Source: Candidatus Margulisiibacteriota bacterium (GTDB taxonomy: Bacteria; Margulisbacteria; WOR-1; JAKLHX01). Taken from it: DNA of 11,441 nt. The stretch lies in the NCBI GenBank assembly GCA_022709925.1, contig JAKLHX010000023.1, positions 1 to 11,441 of the forward strand, in the 5' to 3' direction. Shown here piece by piece: positions 1 to 6,085 of this stretch. The position numbers were made by a program, and so were the translations under genes. Below the pieces are notes generated by a model that saw only the letters and a list, made by a program, of their open reading frames with translations, was not told where the DNA came from and ran no database searches. Numbering within the stretch: the stretch's first letter is position 1; each line of letters begins with the position of its first letter.

Positions 1-36
1 TAAATATAAAATTAACTTCAAAAAAGTGAGAAAACT

Positions 37-570
37 TTGTCAAAATTGTTTATTGCTGTAGCAGGGAACATAGGCTCCGGAAAAACGGATAACGGACAAT
101 TCGACAATGAAAAGTTCATTTTCGGGGTCTCCGGAGCGGCGGCTTTTTACAAAAGAGAAATGCTTGAAAGCATAAAATATAAAAATGAATATCTTGATGA
201 AGACCTTTTTCTGGGATATGACGACGTGGACATAGACTGGCGCTCAAAACTGCAAGGATGGAAAACATTATATGACCCCAAAGCTGTGGCATGGCATATC
301 AGGAGCGCATCGCTAAAGAAGGCCGGCAGGATGTGGACATTTTATAACTATAGGAACAGATATCTTGTGATCCTGAAGAACGATTCTTTATTAGATATGA
401 TCATCGATTCGCCGCATATCCTGCTGTATGAAGCCGGGATGTTCATATCGATGATACTCGACCGTCAGTTGCTGCCGGTACTTTCGGATTTATTGCGCAG
501 CCTGCCTTCTATATTAAAAAAGAGGCGCAAGACCACGGGAAAACAAATCAAAGTCAGAAGTTTCTTCTAG
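37..570 (+). CDS. Chimeric ORF: deoxynucleoside-kinase-like P-loop start joined to the C-terminal half of a GT2 glycosyltransferase
   Basis: A 177-residue frame begins at TTG, with a weak Shine-Dalgarno-like AGTGAG six bases upstream. Residues 1-17 (MSKLFIAVAGNIGSGKT) read as the beginning of a deoxyadenosine/deoxyguanosine-type nucleoside kinase, including the Walker A loop. From residue 18 on (base 88) the protein is the C-terminal half of a family 2 glycosyltransferase: FGVSGAAAFYKREML, then DEDLFLGYDDVDIDWRSKLQGW (the acidic acceptor/catalytic region), then YDPKAVAWHIRS and a hydrophobic-basic tail. The nucleotide-sugar-binding half of the GT-A fold and its DxD motif are missing, and so is nearly all of the kinase. 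Neither activity is therefore expected. The frame stays open across the junction. This could be a deletion fusion, a gene remnant or an assembly chimera at a contig edge, and I favour the last two. The stop lies seven bases from the end of the convergent gene. Confidence 0.6.
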   Translation: MSKLFIAVAGNIGSGKTDNGQFDNEKFIFGVSGAAAFYKREMLESIKYKNEYLDEDLFLGYDDVDIDWRSKLQGWKTLYDPKAVAWHIRSASLKKAGRMWTFYNYRNRYLVILKNDSLLDMIIDSPHILLYEAGMFISMILDRQLLPVLSDLLRSLPSILKKRRKTTGKQIKVRSFF

Positions 571-577
571 TGAGAGG

Positions 578-1360
578 CTATACTACCTGGACGGCTTTCT
601 TCAACATGTCTTCATAGAGCTTAACGTGGTATTCTTCGGGATAATCCAGGACAAACCCGTAATTGTGCTTTCTGTTCTCGTCGCTCTGACGGGCATCTCT
701 TATTTTTTTCAGATAACGCTCTTTACTAAGGAACTTGTAATGGAGCAGCTTCAGGTCGGGTGACCTGAAATACCTCACCCTGCCTCTCGGGACCGCTTTG
801 TGCGCTCCCGGAGCGTAATTTATCTCACGTATATTGTTCGGGTCAAAAACCGCTTTTTTGTCATAGATACTGTTATATATGCCTTTTTTTATGTGGTCGT
901 ATATCATGCCTTCTTTTCCGGGATCGTTCTCCCCGACCATCTCATACCCTTTAGGGTGAAGAATGGTCTTTCCGGTCTTTTTACAATAAGCAAGAAGTTT
1001 TCTCATGTCCGGGGAATATATGAACTCGTCGGCATCGACGACAACGACAAAGTCGAAACGCCCCCTCGCCTCTTTCCAGATATTGTCTTTCATGGTCACA
1101 TGGAGATCGTCCCGTAGCTCTCCCGCGTTATATTTCACGATCCTTGTGTTCTTGAAAGAATTGATCACTTTTACGGAATCATCTGTCGAACCGTTGTCAT
1201 ACACAACTACCTCATCGCAAAAACTCAAGTAATGACGCAAAAAGAAAGGAAGGATAATTTCTTCGTTATAGCAGAGGGTATAGACACAGGTCCTTACGTC
1301 CGGAAGGTCTTTCATGGAAAGTTCGGTCCAGTTATTCTTTGAGCCGCCGAATATGTTCAT
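578..1360 (-). CDS. Glycosyltransferase family 2-like protein (Glyco_tranf_2_4 type)
   Basis: This 260-residue protein probably transfers a sugar from a nucleotide donor during surface polysaccharide synthesis at the cytoplasmic side of the membrane; donor and acceptor cannot be told. The GT-A start is seen as CVYTLCYNEE (residues 25-34), followed by DEVVVYDNGSTDDS (49-62) and a metal-binding DxD, VVVDADEF (107-113). Later GAHKAVPRG and LLHYKFLSKERY fit the family whose members begin with a 'x-NEE-x-LPFFLRHY' segment. There is no membrane helix. It is the third gene of the rmlC-rmlD operon: its ATG lies 15 bases after the rmlD stop, with an AAGGA about 12 bases upstream of it. The 3' end converges on the chimeric frame at 37-570, leaving only seven bases and no convincing hairpin terminator. 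I am sure of the glycosyltransferase fold and unsure of the specificity. Confidence 0.88.
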   Translation of the reverse strand: MNIFGGSKNNWTELSMKDLPDVRTCVYTLCYNEEIILPFFLRHYLSFCDEVVVYDNGSTDDSVKVINSFKNTRIVKYNAGELRDDLHVTMKDNIWKEARGRFDFVVVVDADEFIYSPDMRKLLAYCKKTGKTILHPKGYEMVGENDPGKEGMIYDHIKKGIYNSIYDKKAVFDPNNIREINYAPGAHKAVPRGRVRYFRSPDLKLLHYKFLSKERYLKKIRDARQSDENRKHNYGFVLDYPEEYHVKLYEDMLKKAVQVV

Positions 1361-1375
1361 GACAGAAAAATATCC

Positions 1376-2092
1376 TTAAGACCCCATCAGATCATCATAC
1401 TTTGTCGTATCAAGAGATGTGTCTTTTGGAAGTGTAACATCCAGCTCATTTATAGACCTTGTCTTTATGCTCTTTGAAGGATCAAGAGCCTTCGCATAGT
1501 CAAAAACGGTCTTCCTCTTACCCCCGACATGAAAAACGCCTTTAACGTCTTTCTTTATAAGGTCGGCGATCTTCTTTGACATTACGGTAACGCCCTCGCG
1601 GGATGTCCACTGGTCTATGAATGCCGCTTCATACGGAAACACGTCAGGACCGAATGTGGTCCTGATTATAAGGCTGTTCTCGTAAAGCCTTACCGCGCAC
1701 TCCCCTCCAAGCTTTGACCACGCATATTTATTGACCGGGAAAACCGGATCTTCTTCCTTGTACGACCCTTTTTTGCCGTCAAAAACATAGTCCGTGGATA
1801 TATACACGAGTTTTATGCCGTGTTTTATGCATATCTTGACGACATTGGCCGTCCCAACAATATTGATATCTATAAGCTTGCCTGGATTCTGCTCCGCCTT
1901 AGGCACAAAAGTGAAAGCAGCGCAGTGCACGATAGTGCCGACCTTATTTGAGGAAAGGAATTCGTCCATCTGACGGTTATCGGTTATATCAAAATCCTCG
2001 ATATCGACAAATACACCCTCAGGGAAATGTTTTTTTAGATGAGTGGCCAACAATCCTTTTCCGCCGGTAAAAAGGACCTTACTTCTGTCCAT
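1376..2092 (-). CDS. rmlD: dTDP-4-dehydrorhamnose reductase-like SDR (RmlD family)
   Basis: RmlD reduces dTDP-4-dehydro-L-rhamnose to dTDP-L-rhamnose with NAD(P)H in the cytosol. The sequence shows an extended short-chain dehydrogenase: dinucleotide-binding TGGKGLLA (residues 9-16), HCAAFTFVPKAEQNP (56-70), the catalytic STDYVFDG (99-106) and YAWSK with Tyr123 and Lys127, and a C-terminal LDTTKYDDL like the LDTSK ending of RmlD. I chose the ATG at 2092 because a GGGAAGG lies six bases upstream and one base separates it from the rmlC stop (TGATATG). A longer frame opens at 2137 inside rmlC, but it adds 15 residues unlike the family. At 238 residues it is shorter than the usual 280-300, chiefly in the C-terminal substrate domain. 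The neighbouring rmlC supports the assignment, but a related 4-ketosugar reductase is possible. Confidence 0.85.
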   Translation of the reverse strand: MDRSKVLFTGGKGLLATHLKKHFPEGVFVDIEDFDITDNRQMDEFLSSNKVGTIVHCAAFTFVPKAEQNPGKLIDINIVGTANVVKICIKHGIKLVYISTDYVFDGKKGSYKEEDPVFPVNKYAWSKLGGECAVRLYENSLIIRTTFGPDVFPYEAAFIDQWTSREGVTVMSKKIADLIKKDVKGVFHVGGKRKTVFDYAKALDPSKSIKTRSINELDVTLPKDTSLDTTKYDDLMGS

Positions 2093-2093
2093 A

Positions 2094-2720
2094 TCAAACC
2101 TTCCCGTAAATGAAATTGTCGCTATCCTTGTTCTCAAGCCAGTTTGCGAGAGTATACCCGTCCTTGTCTTTGTCAGTCATAAGTGAGGCTTTTGTGGTAT
2201 CGTCGAACATCTTTTTTAATGAAGGGTCGCACAGCGACCAGTCTATGTCCTTTGCAAGCGGCGAAATCCCTGCCTCGCATTTTGGGCTCCAATCCCCGGA
2301 ACAATAATATTCTATCTGCGTGTCTTCAGGGAAAAAATTGCCGTGGGCGAATCCGACAGGCACCCATATCCACTCACCAAAGTCGTTCTCAGCCCCTGCC
2401 GGCATATCATAAGCGATGATCTTCCCAAAAGTCTTGGACCCTTTTCTTATATCCATCACCATATCCACCATTCTGCCGCGCAGGGTCCGGATAAGTTTGC
2501 CCATATACGGGTTCCATTGGAAGTGGAGCCCTCTTATCACGCCTTTTTTGGAATAGCTCTCATTGCTCTGGATGAATTCCACGTCCTTGAACATGTCCAG
2601 TTTCTTGAAGTCGGCTTTTCTATACGTTTCGGTAAAATATCCGCGGTGATCGCAGAAGCGGGCATACTTTATGACCTTTACATCTTCTATAGCCAGATTT
2701 CTAACTTCCAAAATCTTCAT
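2094..2720 (-). CDS. rmlC: dTDP-4-dehydrorhamnose 3,5-epimerase (RmlC family)
   Basis: RmlC epimerises C3 and C5 of dTDP-4-dehydro-6-deoxy-glucose, the step before RmlD. The 208-residue cupin shows RGYFTETYR (26-34), RGLHFQ with catalytic His66, KLIR with Lys75, DIRKGSKTFG (90-99), VPVGFAHG with His126, and the acid Tyr138 in IEYYC. A tyrosine common a few residues later is tryptophan here (DWSP), which might reflect a variant substrate or 3-only epimerisation; that is inference. I chose the ATG at 2720 because MKILEVRNLAIEDVKVIKYARF begins like relatives. The frame can extend upstream to 2771, but that would run into the divergent gene and through the promoter. There is no Shine-Dalgarno: an extended -10 lies six bases upstream, so a leaderless mRNA is likely. 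It is the first gene of rmlC-rmlD-glycosyltransferase. rmlA and rmlB are not in the window. Confidence 0.9.
   Translation of the reverse strand: MKILEVRNLAIEDVKVIKYARFCDHRGYFTETYRKADFKKLDMFKDVEFIQSNESYSKKGVIRGLHFQWNPYMGKLIRTLRGRMVDMVMDIRKGSKTFGKIIAYDMPAGAENDFGEWIWVPVGFAHGNFFPEDTQIEYYCSGDWSPKCEAGISPLAKDIDWSLCDPSLKKMFDDTTKASLMTDKDKDGYTLANWLENKDSDNFIYGKV
2099..2105 (-). promoter_or_regulatory. Ribosome binding site of rmlD within the rmlC end
   Basis: GGGAAGG on the minus strand lies six bases before the ATG at 2092 and inside the last codons of rmlC. It fixes the rmlD start and explains why the longer upstream frame is not used. Confidence 0.65.
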
Positions 2721-2728
2721 GCTACAAT
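2720..2728 (+). promoter_or_regulatory. Extended -10 promoter for the divergent glycosyltransferase pair
   Basis: The plus strand reads TGCTACAAT, an extended -10 with five of six hexamer matches. It overlaps the rmlC -10 on the other strand. Predicted +1 is near A2735, giving a leader of about eight bases (AAAAGCAA) with no Shine-Dalgarno before the ATG at 2743. The -35 region is poor (TTCTAA at 2699-2704). The element sits over the first base of the rmlC start codon. Confidence 0.55.
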
Positions 2729-2735
2729 TATAGCA
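2727..2735 (-). promoter_or_regulatory. Extended -10 promoter for rmlC, predicted leaderless
   Basis: Read on the minus strand the sequence is TGCTATAAT, a perfect extended -10 element, then six bases (TGTAGC) and the rmlC ATG. With usual sigma-70 spacing, +1 falls on the A of the start codon at 2720. No convincing -35 hexamer is seen 17-18 bases upstream (TTATAT or CTTATA), which the TGn extension commonly offsets. The absence of a Shine-Dalgarno fits a leaderless transcript. This is prediction from sequence only. Confidence 0.7.
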
Positions 2736-2742
2736 AAAGCAA

Positions 2743-3702
2743 ATGATAGATATAAGCGTAGTGATCCCCACTTATAACAGGAAAGACATACTTTTAAGGA
2801 CCTTAAAGAGCCTTATTGATCAGACCTATCCTAAAGACAAGTATGAGCTCATCGTAGTGGATGACGGATCCACAGAAAACATCAAGGAAGCGATCGAAGG
2901 ATTCGTAAGGGCCGGTCGCGACCGGCCCCAACCAGACATATCCTATCTACGCCAGGACCCCTCCAAAAAAGGCCCGGCTGCGGCCAACAACCTCGGGATA
3001 AAGTCCGCTAACGGAAAATACATACTTCTCATGAACAACGACGTGATAGCGGACAGCCGCTTGATAGAGGAGCACATGAAAGGGCATATTGATCCTTGTA
3101 CCGGCGGGTTTAAAACCCGCCCCAACATCGTCCAGGGCCGCGTGATAAACACGTCCAGCATGGAAGATCTCGGAAAAAAACATAAGGGATATACCGGAGG
3201 CTACAGCGACTTTTCTTTCGGTTATTTCACCACATGGAACTGCTCTTTAAGCAAAGAGATACTGCTGAAGGCGGGGCTTTTTGATGAGGATTTCCGCAAC
3301 CTCTGCTGGGAGGACGTGGAGCTCGGTCTCCGGTTAAGAAAGCTGGGAATAAAACAAGTAAATAACAAGAACGCTTTCGGATACCACTTCAGGCATGAGT
3401 TCTTCATAAAAGATATCGGCTGGGTAAAAGATAAATCCATTAAAATGGGAGGGAATGCCGTAATATACTACCGCAAACACCCCTGCCTCGAGGTAAAGAT
3501 ATCTACGGAGAATTTCTGGCTGCCAATGATGATGCACAGCATCTTCTCTTCTATCATAAGGCTTGTCGGGAAGGACAGGATACTCGCCTTCATGGGCAGG
3601 TCTGAAAAGGATGGCAGGCACAAGCTGCTTGCTTTTATGGTCGGCATGGCAGGAAAGTATTGGTTCTGGACCGGCATCAAACAGGCAAGAAAGACAAAAT
3701 GA
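2743..3702 (+). CDS. Glycosyltransferase family 2 with two inserted palindromic elements
   Basis: This 319-residue GT-A enzyme probably adds a sugar to a lipid-linked or nascent surface glycan. Visible are SVVIPTYNR (5-13), LIVVDDGST (36-44), GPAAANNLGI, the metal-binding MNNDV (97-101), and WEDVELGLRLRKLG, the acidic catalytic stretch, followed by YHFRHEFF. The ATG at 2743 begins directly with the family motif and has no Shine-Dalgarno, consistent with a very short leader. Two stretches look foreign to the fold: residues 55-64 (VRAGRDRPQP) and 119-128 (CTGGFKTRPN). Each is encoded by a GC-rich palindrome, and both fall where loops are expected, before the RQ-x-GPAAANNLG segment and after the DxD strand. 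The frame is intact, so the enzyme may work. It overlaps the next glycosyltransferase by four bases (ATGA). The exact sugar is unknown. Confidence 0.9.
   Translation: MIDISVVIPTYNRKDILLRTLKSLIDQTYPKDKYELIVVDDGSTENIKEAIEGFVRAGRDRPQPDISYLRQDPSKKGPAAANNLGIKSANGKYILLMNNDVIADSRLIEEHMKGHIDPCTGGFKTRPNIVQGRVINTSSMEDLGKKHKGYTGGYSDFSFGYFTTWNCSLSKEILLKAGLFDEDFRNLCWEDVELGLRLRKLGIKQVNNKNAFGYHFRHEFFIKDIGWVKDKSIKMGGNAVIYYRKHPCLEVKISTENFWLPMMMHSIFSSIIRLVGKDRILAFMGRSEKDGRHKLLAFMVGMAGKYWFWTGIKQARKTK
2905..2932 (+). repeat. Intragenic palindromic element, copy 1
   Basis: A perfect 20-base palindrome, GGGCCGGTCGCGACCGGCCC, occupies 2909-2928 within the glycosyltransferase gene. With its flanks (GTA before, AAC after) it matches copy 2 at 3098-3126 in outline: GTAnnGGCsGGT, a 4-5 base centre, then ACCsGCCCCAAC. 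It encodes about nine residues (VRAGRDRPQ) and keeps the frame. It is much richer in GC than the surrounding gene. Confidence 0.7.
3098..3126 (+). repeat. Intragenic palindromic element, copy 2
   Basis: Inverted arms GGCGGGTTT (3103-3111) and AAACCCGCC (3113-3121) are separated by one base. The flanks GTA and CCAAC match copy 1, while the centre differs (TTAAA instead of CGCG). It encodes CTGGFKTRPN in a different reading frame relative to the element than copy 1. The pattern suggests a small dispersed repeat family that tolerates coding regions. Confidence 0.65.
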
Positions 3703-4568
3703 AGCTCTCTATCTGCATAGTAACCTGGAACACCAAAGACCTGCTTAAAAAATGCTTGTTGTCCGTCTACAAATATCCGCCCAAATGCGAGTTCGAGGTT
3801 TTTGTCGCGGACAATAATTCTCCGGACGGGACCGCGGACATGATAGAAAAAGAATTCCCTCAGGTAGCGCTTATAAGGAACAGGGAGAACCTTGGGTTCG
3901 CGACCGCCAACAATCAGGAATTCGCGCTCGCTGAAGGCAGATATTTTCTCATCCTAAACCCTGACACCGAAGTATTTGAAGGTTCCATAGATATACTCAT
4001 CGATTTTCTCGATAAGAACAAAGATGCCGGAATGGTCGCTCCAAAGCTCTTAAACAGCGACGGCAGTCTTCAGAGGTCCTGCATGGGGTTCCCTACCCTC
4101 GGAGCCATGGCAATGAGACAGCTTTTTATTGAAGCTATTGTCCCGACCAATCCTATTTCAAAGAAATATCTGATGAGCGATTTCAAACACGACAGGACAA
4201 CCGAAGTGGACCAGCCTATGGGCGCATGCCTTCTCGTCAGGAAAGATATAATAGACAAGATCGGCCCGTTTGACAGTGGATATTACATGTTCTTCGACGA
4301 GGTCGACCTTTGCTTCCGTATAAAAAAGGCCGGATGGAAGATATTCTTCACTCCTTCTTCCGAAGTGATGCACCACGGGGGAACGGCAGTAAAGAAATGG
4401 TCGCCTTTTAGGCTAAGCAGGATATGGACATCAAGCAGGAACCATTATTTTAAAAAACATTACGGGAACTTTGCGCTTTTCGCGCTATACTGCGTTGATC
4501 TGCTGAAGGCGCTTATAATACTGCTGGTTGTCTATGTCGTATATAGATTTTTCAGGCTCTTCTTTTAG
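3699..4568 (+). CDS. Glycosyltransferase family 2 (rhamnosyltransferase-like) with C-terminal membrane anchor
   Basis: This 289-residue enzyme resembles WbbL/RfbF-type GT2 proteins that transfer rhamnose or similar sugars in O-antigen assembly. It shows SICIVTWNTKDLL near the start, VFVADNNSPDGT, NRENLGFATANNQ, the DxD equivalent LNPDTE (residues 86-91), GMVAPKLLNSDGSLQRS, and the catalytic region GPFDSGYYMFFDEVDLCFRIKKAGW followed by MHHGGTAVKKW. Residues about 256-285 form a hydrophobic segment that could anchor it to the inner membrane. I chose the ATG at 3699 because it overlaps the previous stop (ATGA), implying translational coupling, and begins directly with the GT motif; an in-frame start at 3660 lies inside the previous gene. 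A rhamnose donor would fit the adjacent rmlCD, but this is inference. The 3' end overlaps lgt by 17 bases. Confidence 0.9.
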   Translation: MKLSICIVTWNTKDLLKKCLLSVYKYPPKCEFEVFVADNNSPDGTADMIEKEFPQVALIRNRENLGFATANNQEFALAEGRYFLILNPDTEVFEGSIDILIDFLDKNKDAGMVAPKLLNSDGSLQRSCMGFPTLGAMAMRQLFIEAIVPTNPISKKYLMSDFKHDRTTEVDQPMGACLLVRKDIIDKIGPFDSGYYMFFDEVDLCFRIKKAGWKIFFTPSSEVMHHGGTAVKKWSPFRLSRIWTSSRNHYFKKHYGNFALFALYCVDLLKALIILLVVYVVYRFFRLFF

Positions 4569-5295
4569 AAGATAACATCCTATAGACCAGCGCTCCCATC
4601 CCTAAAAGAAAAATGGCCGCTGATATCCACTGTGAAGGAGAGAACCACAACCACTGAAGTGAGTTATATCTGAAGAATTCAATAATAAAACGATAAATGC
4701 TGTACAGTATCACGCCCCATATAAAGACTTGCCCGTCGTACTTCTTGTTCTCCCTTACGACGACCAAAGCGGTGAATATCAAAAGCCCTGCCAATGCGGA
4801 ATAAAGCTGAGTAGGATGGACAAATCCCTGTGACTCCGGGAAATGCACGGCGAACGGCAGGTCGCATTCGATCCCAAAACAGCAGCCTCTTAAGAAACAG
4901 CCGATCCTGCCTATCGAATATCCTATAGCGACTGAAGGCGCGGCAAGATCGAGCACCTTCATAAGATCAATATTCTTGCCCCTTGACCATATGAAAAGCG
5001 CTATCACCGCAAATATCAAGCCTCCGTAAAACACCATCCCGCCTTCCCATACGGCAAATATGTTCCAAAGGTTGTCTTTATATTCGCTCCAAAAACCTAT
5101 TACATAGAAGATCCTGGCCCCTATCATCGCGGAAATGATCACATACATGGCTCCGTCCATCACGAACTCGGCAGGAAGCCCTTCTTTTTTTGCTCTCAAC
5201 AGAGCAATTGCAATACCGGCAACAAATCCCAGGGCGACCATCACGCCCCACGAATATAGAGAGAACCCTCCTACCTGCAACAATACTGGATGCAT
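4552..5295 (-). CDS. lgt: Prolipoprotein diacylglyceryl transferase
   Basis: Lgt transfers diacylglyceryl from phosphatidylglycerol to the lipobox cysteine of prolipoproteins in the inner membrane. The 247-residue protein is strongly hydrophobic with about seven membrane segments. Family marks are GGMVFYGG (85-92), SIGRIGCFLRGCCFG (127-141), VHPTQLYSA (159-167) and RFIIEFFR near the C-terminus. The signature is the cysteine-rich GC-x3-GCC-x-G form rather than the GNFxNxE form of E. coli, so the Asn that is essential in E. coli is Cys here; this subfamily is widespread. The ATG at 5295 has an AAGGAG at 5307-5312, 11 bases upstream, inside the end of lspA; the frame could open at 5328 but would overlap lspA further. 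It follows lspA by seven bases, so the two successive lipoprotein-processing enzymes are made together. Confidence 0.93.
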   Translation of the reverse strand: MHPVLLQVGGFSLYSWGVMVALGFVAGIAIALLRAKKEGLPAEFVMDGAMYVIISAMIGARIFYVIGFWSEYKDNLWNIFAVWEGGMVFYGGLIFAVIALFIWSRGKNIDLMKVLDLAAPSVAIGYSIGRIGCFLRGCCFGIECDLPFAVHFPESQGFVHPTQLYSALAGLLIFTALVVVRENKKYDGQVFIWGVILYSIYRFIIEFFRYNSLQWLWFSPSQWISAAIFLLGMGALVYRMLSSKRRA

Positions 5296-5302
5296 AAGAT
5301 CA

Positions 5303-5764
5303 TCAACTCCTTGTTCTTTTCCGATCACCTCTGAACAATATATCGATTATCAACAACGCTACTCCGACATTTATCATTATGTCTGCCGTATTAAATACCG
5401 AAAAATATTTGAGGTCAAAAAAGTCCACCACATACCCGCGTGATATCCTGTCTATAAAATTACCGATAGCCCCGCCCGCTATAAGAGCCGCGGCTGTCTG
5501 CAGGAAAACGTCTCCTTTGATATAGCGGAACACATAGAACATCAATAATATTATAAAAAATGAGCTTACAACGATCAAAAAGGCATTGTTCCCCTGGAAT
5601 ATCCCGAAAGCTGCACCGGTATTCCTGATGTGAGTTATAGAGAAAAGGCCTTTTATCAGCGAAGAACCGCTGCCGAAAGGAACATATCTTGAAACAATAT
5701 ATTTTACGGCTTGGTCGAGCAGAATTGAGAAGAAAAGGATTATATAGAAGATCTTATACTTCAT
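5303..5764 (-). CDS. lspA: Lipoprotein signal peptidase (signal peptidase II)
   Basis: LspA is the aspartyl protease that removes the signal peptide from prolipoproteins after Lgt has lipidated them. The 153-residue protein has four membrane segments and the family motifs LLDQAVKY (15-22), RNTGAAFGIF (47-56), GGAIGNFIDRISRGYVVDF (97-115) and FNTADIMINVG (124-134). The catalytic aspartates are Asp105 and Asp128. I favour the ATG at 5764 because MKYKIFYIILFF starts like relatives. A TTG at 5773, three codons earlier, overlaps the preceding stop as TTGA and is an alternative that would allow translational coupling; neither has a good Shine-Dalgarno. lspA next to ileS is a classic arrangement (E. 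coli), but here two other genes lie between them. Confidence 0.94.
   Translation of the reverse strand: MKYKIFYIILFFSILLDQAVKYIVSRYVPFGSGSSLIKGLFSITHIRNTGAAFGIFQGNNAFLIVVSSFFIILLMFYVFRYIKGDVFLQTAAALIAGGAIGNFIDRISRGYVVDFFDLKYFSVFNTADIMINVGVALLIIDILFRGDRKRTRS
5307..5312 (-). promoter_or_regulatory. Ribosome binding site of lgt within the lspA end
   Basis: AAGGAG on the minus strand lies 11 bases before the ATG at 5295, slightly longer spacing than usual. It overlaps the last lspA codons and supports the start at 5295 over 5328. Confidence 0.55.
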
Positions 5765-5769
5765 TAAGG

Positions 5770-6069
5770 TCAATATTTAATAGTGCTCTTTGCCGTATTG
5801 TTGACAAAGTCCACAAGGTCGGCAATGAACTTCCCTATTATCGGCACCTGAATAAAATGACTGAGAAAACTGGCAAGGACATATATTACGATAGCGAAAA
5901 CAACGGTCATTCCGACAGCTGTGCCCAACCCCCTGAACAACCCGGCCATAAAATTGATCCACATAAGCTTCCAAGGCTTCAAAAGAAGTTCCGCATACTC
6001 CCCGAAATTAGCTTTCTCAAGATGCGTGGCTATTTTGTCCAGATTTACGCCTATCTTGTCGTTTTCCAT
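5770..6069 (-). CDS. DUF5665-type small membrane protein of unknown function
   Basis: This 99-residue protein resembles the DUF5665 family: a soluble N-terminus (about residues 1-30) with NLDKIATHLEKANFGEYAELL, a conserved-looking WKLMWINFMAGLFRGLGTAVGMT, then one strong membrane helix (about 50-70, VVFAIVIYVLASFL) and an amphipathic tail VPIIGKFIADLVDFV. A cytoplasmic N-terminus is likely, but the role is unknown. The start at 6069 is well supported by AAGGAGG at 6074-6080, four bases upstream. It lies 16 bases after ahcY, and its TGA overlaps a possible lspA TTG start. The operon setting hints at a part in the envelope, which is inference. The family name is from memory of the pattern and should be confirmed by profile search. 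Confidence 0.8.
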   Translation of the reverse strand: MENDKIGVNLDKIATHLEKANFGEYAELLLKPWKLMWINFMAGLFRGLGTAVGMTVVFAIVIYVLASFLSHFIQVPIIGKFIADLVDFVNNTAKSTIKY

Positions 6070-6073
6070 ATAT

Positions 6074-6080
6074 CCTCCTT
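6074..6080 (-). promoter_or_regulatory. Strong ribosome binding site of the DUF5665 gene
   Basis: AAGGAGG on the minus strand lies four bases before the ATG at 6069. It is the strongest Shine-Dalgarno in the window, in contrast to rmlC and ileS, which have none. Confidence 0.75.
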
Positions 6081-6085
6081 CAGCT

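Noticed and set aside
560..590. Small inverted repeat AGAAG-TTT-CTTCT as a terminator between convergent genes
   Set aside because: The stem has five mostly A/T pairs, lies in coding sequence and is not followed by a U-run on either strand.
800..1232. Open frames on the plus strand opposite the glycosyltransferase at 578-1360
   Set aside because: They lie antisense to a gene with clear GT motifs, have no recognisable domain and no ribosome binding site, so I treat them as shadows.
2905..3126. The two palindromes as a CRISPR array or IS ends
   Set aside because: There are only two copies, about 165 bases apart with coding sequence between them, no transposase and no regular spacer pattern.
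2943..3183. Minus-strand frames of 72-78 residues containing GAGFKPAG
   Set aside because: They are antisense to the glycosyltransferase, and the familiar-looking peptide comes from the palindromic element read backwards.
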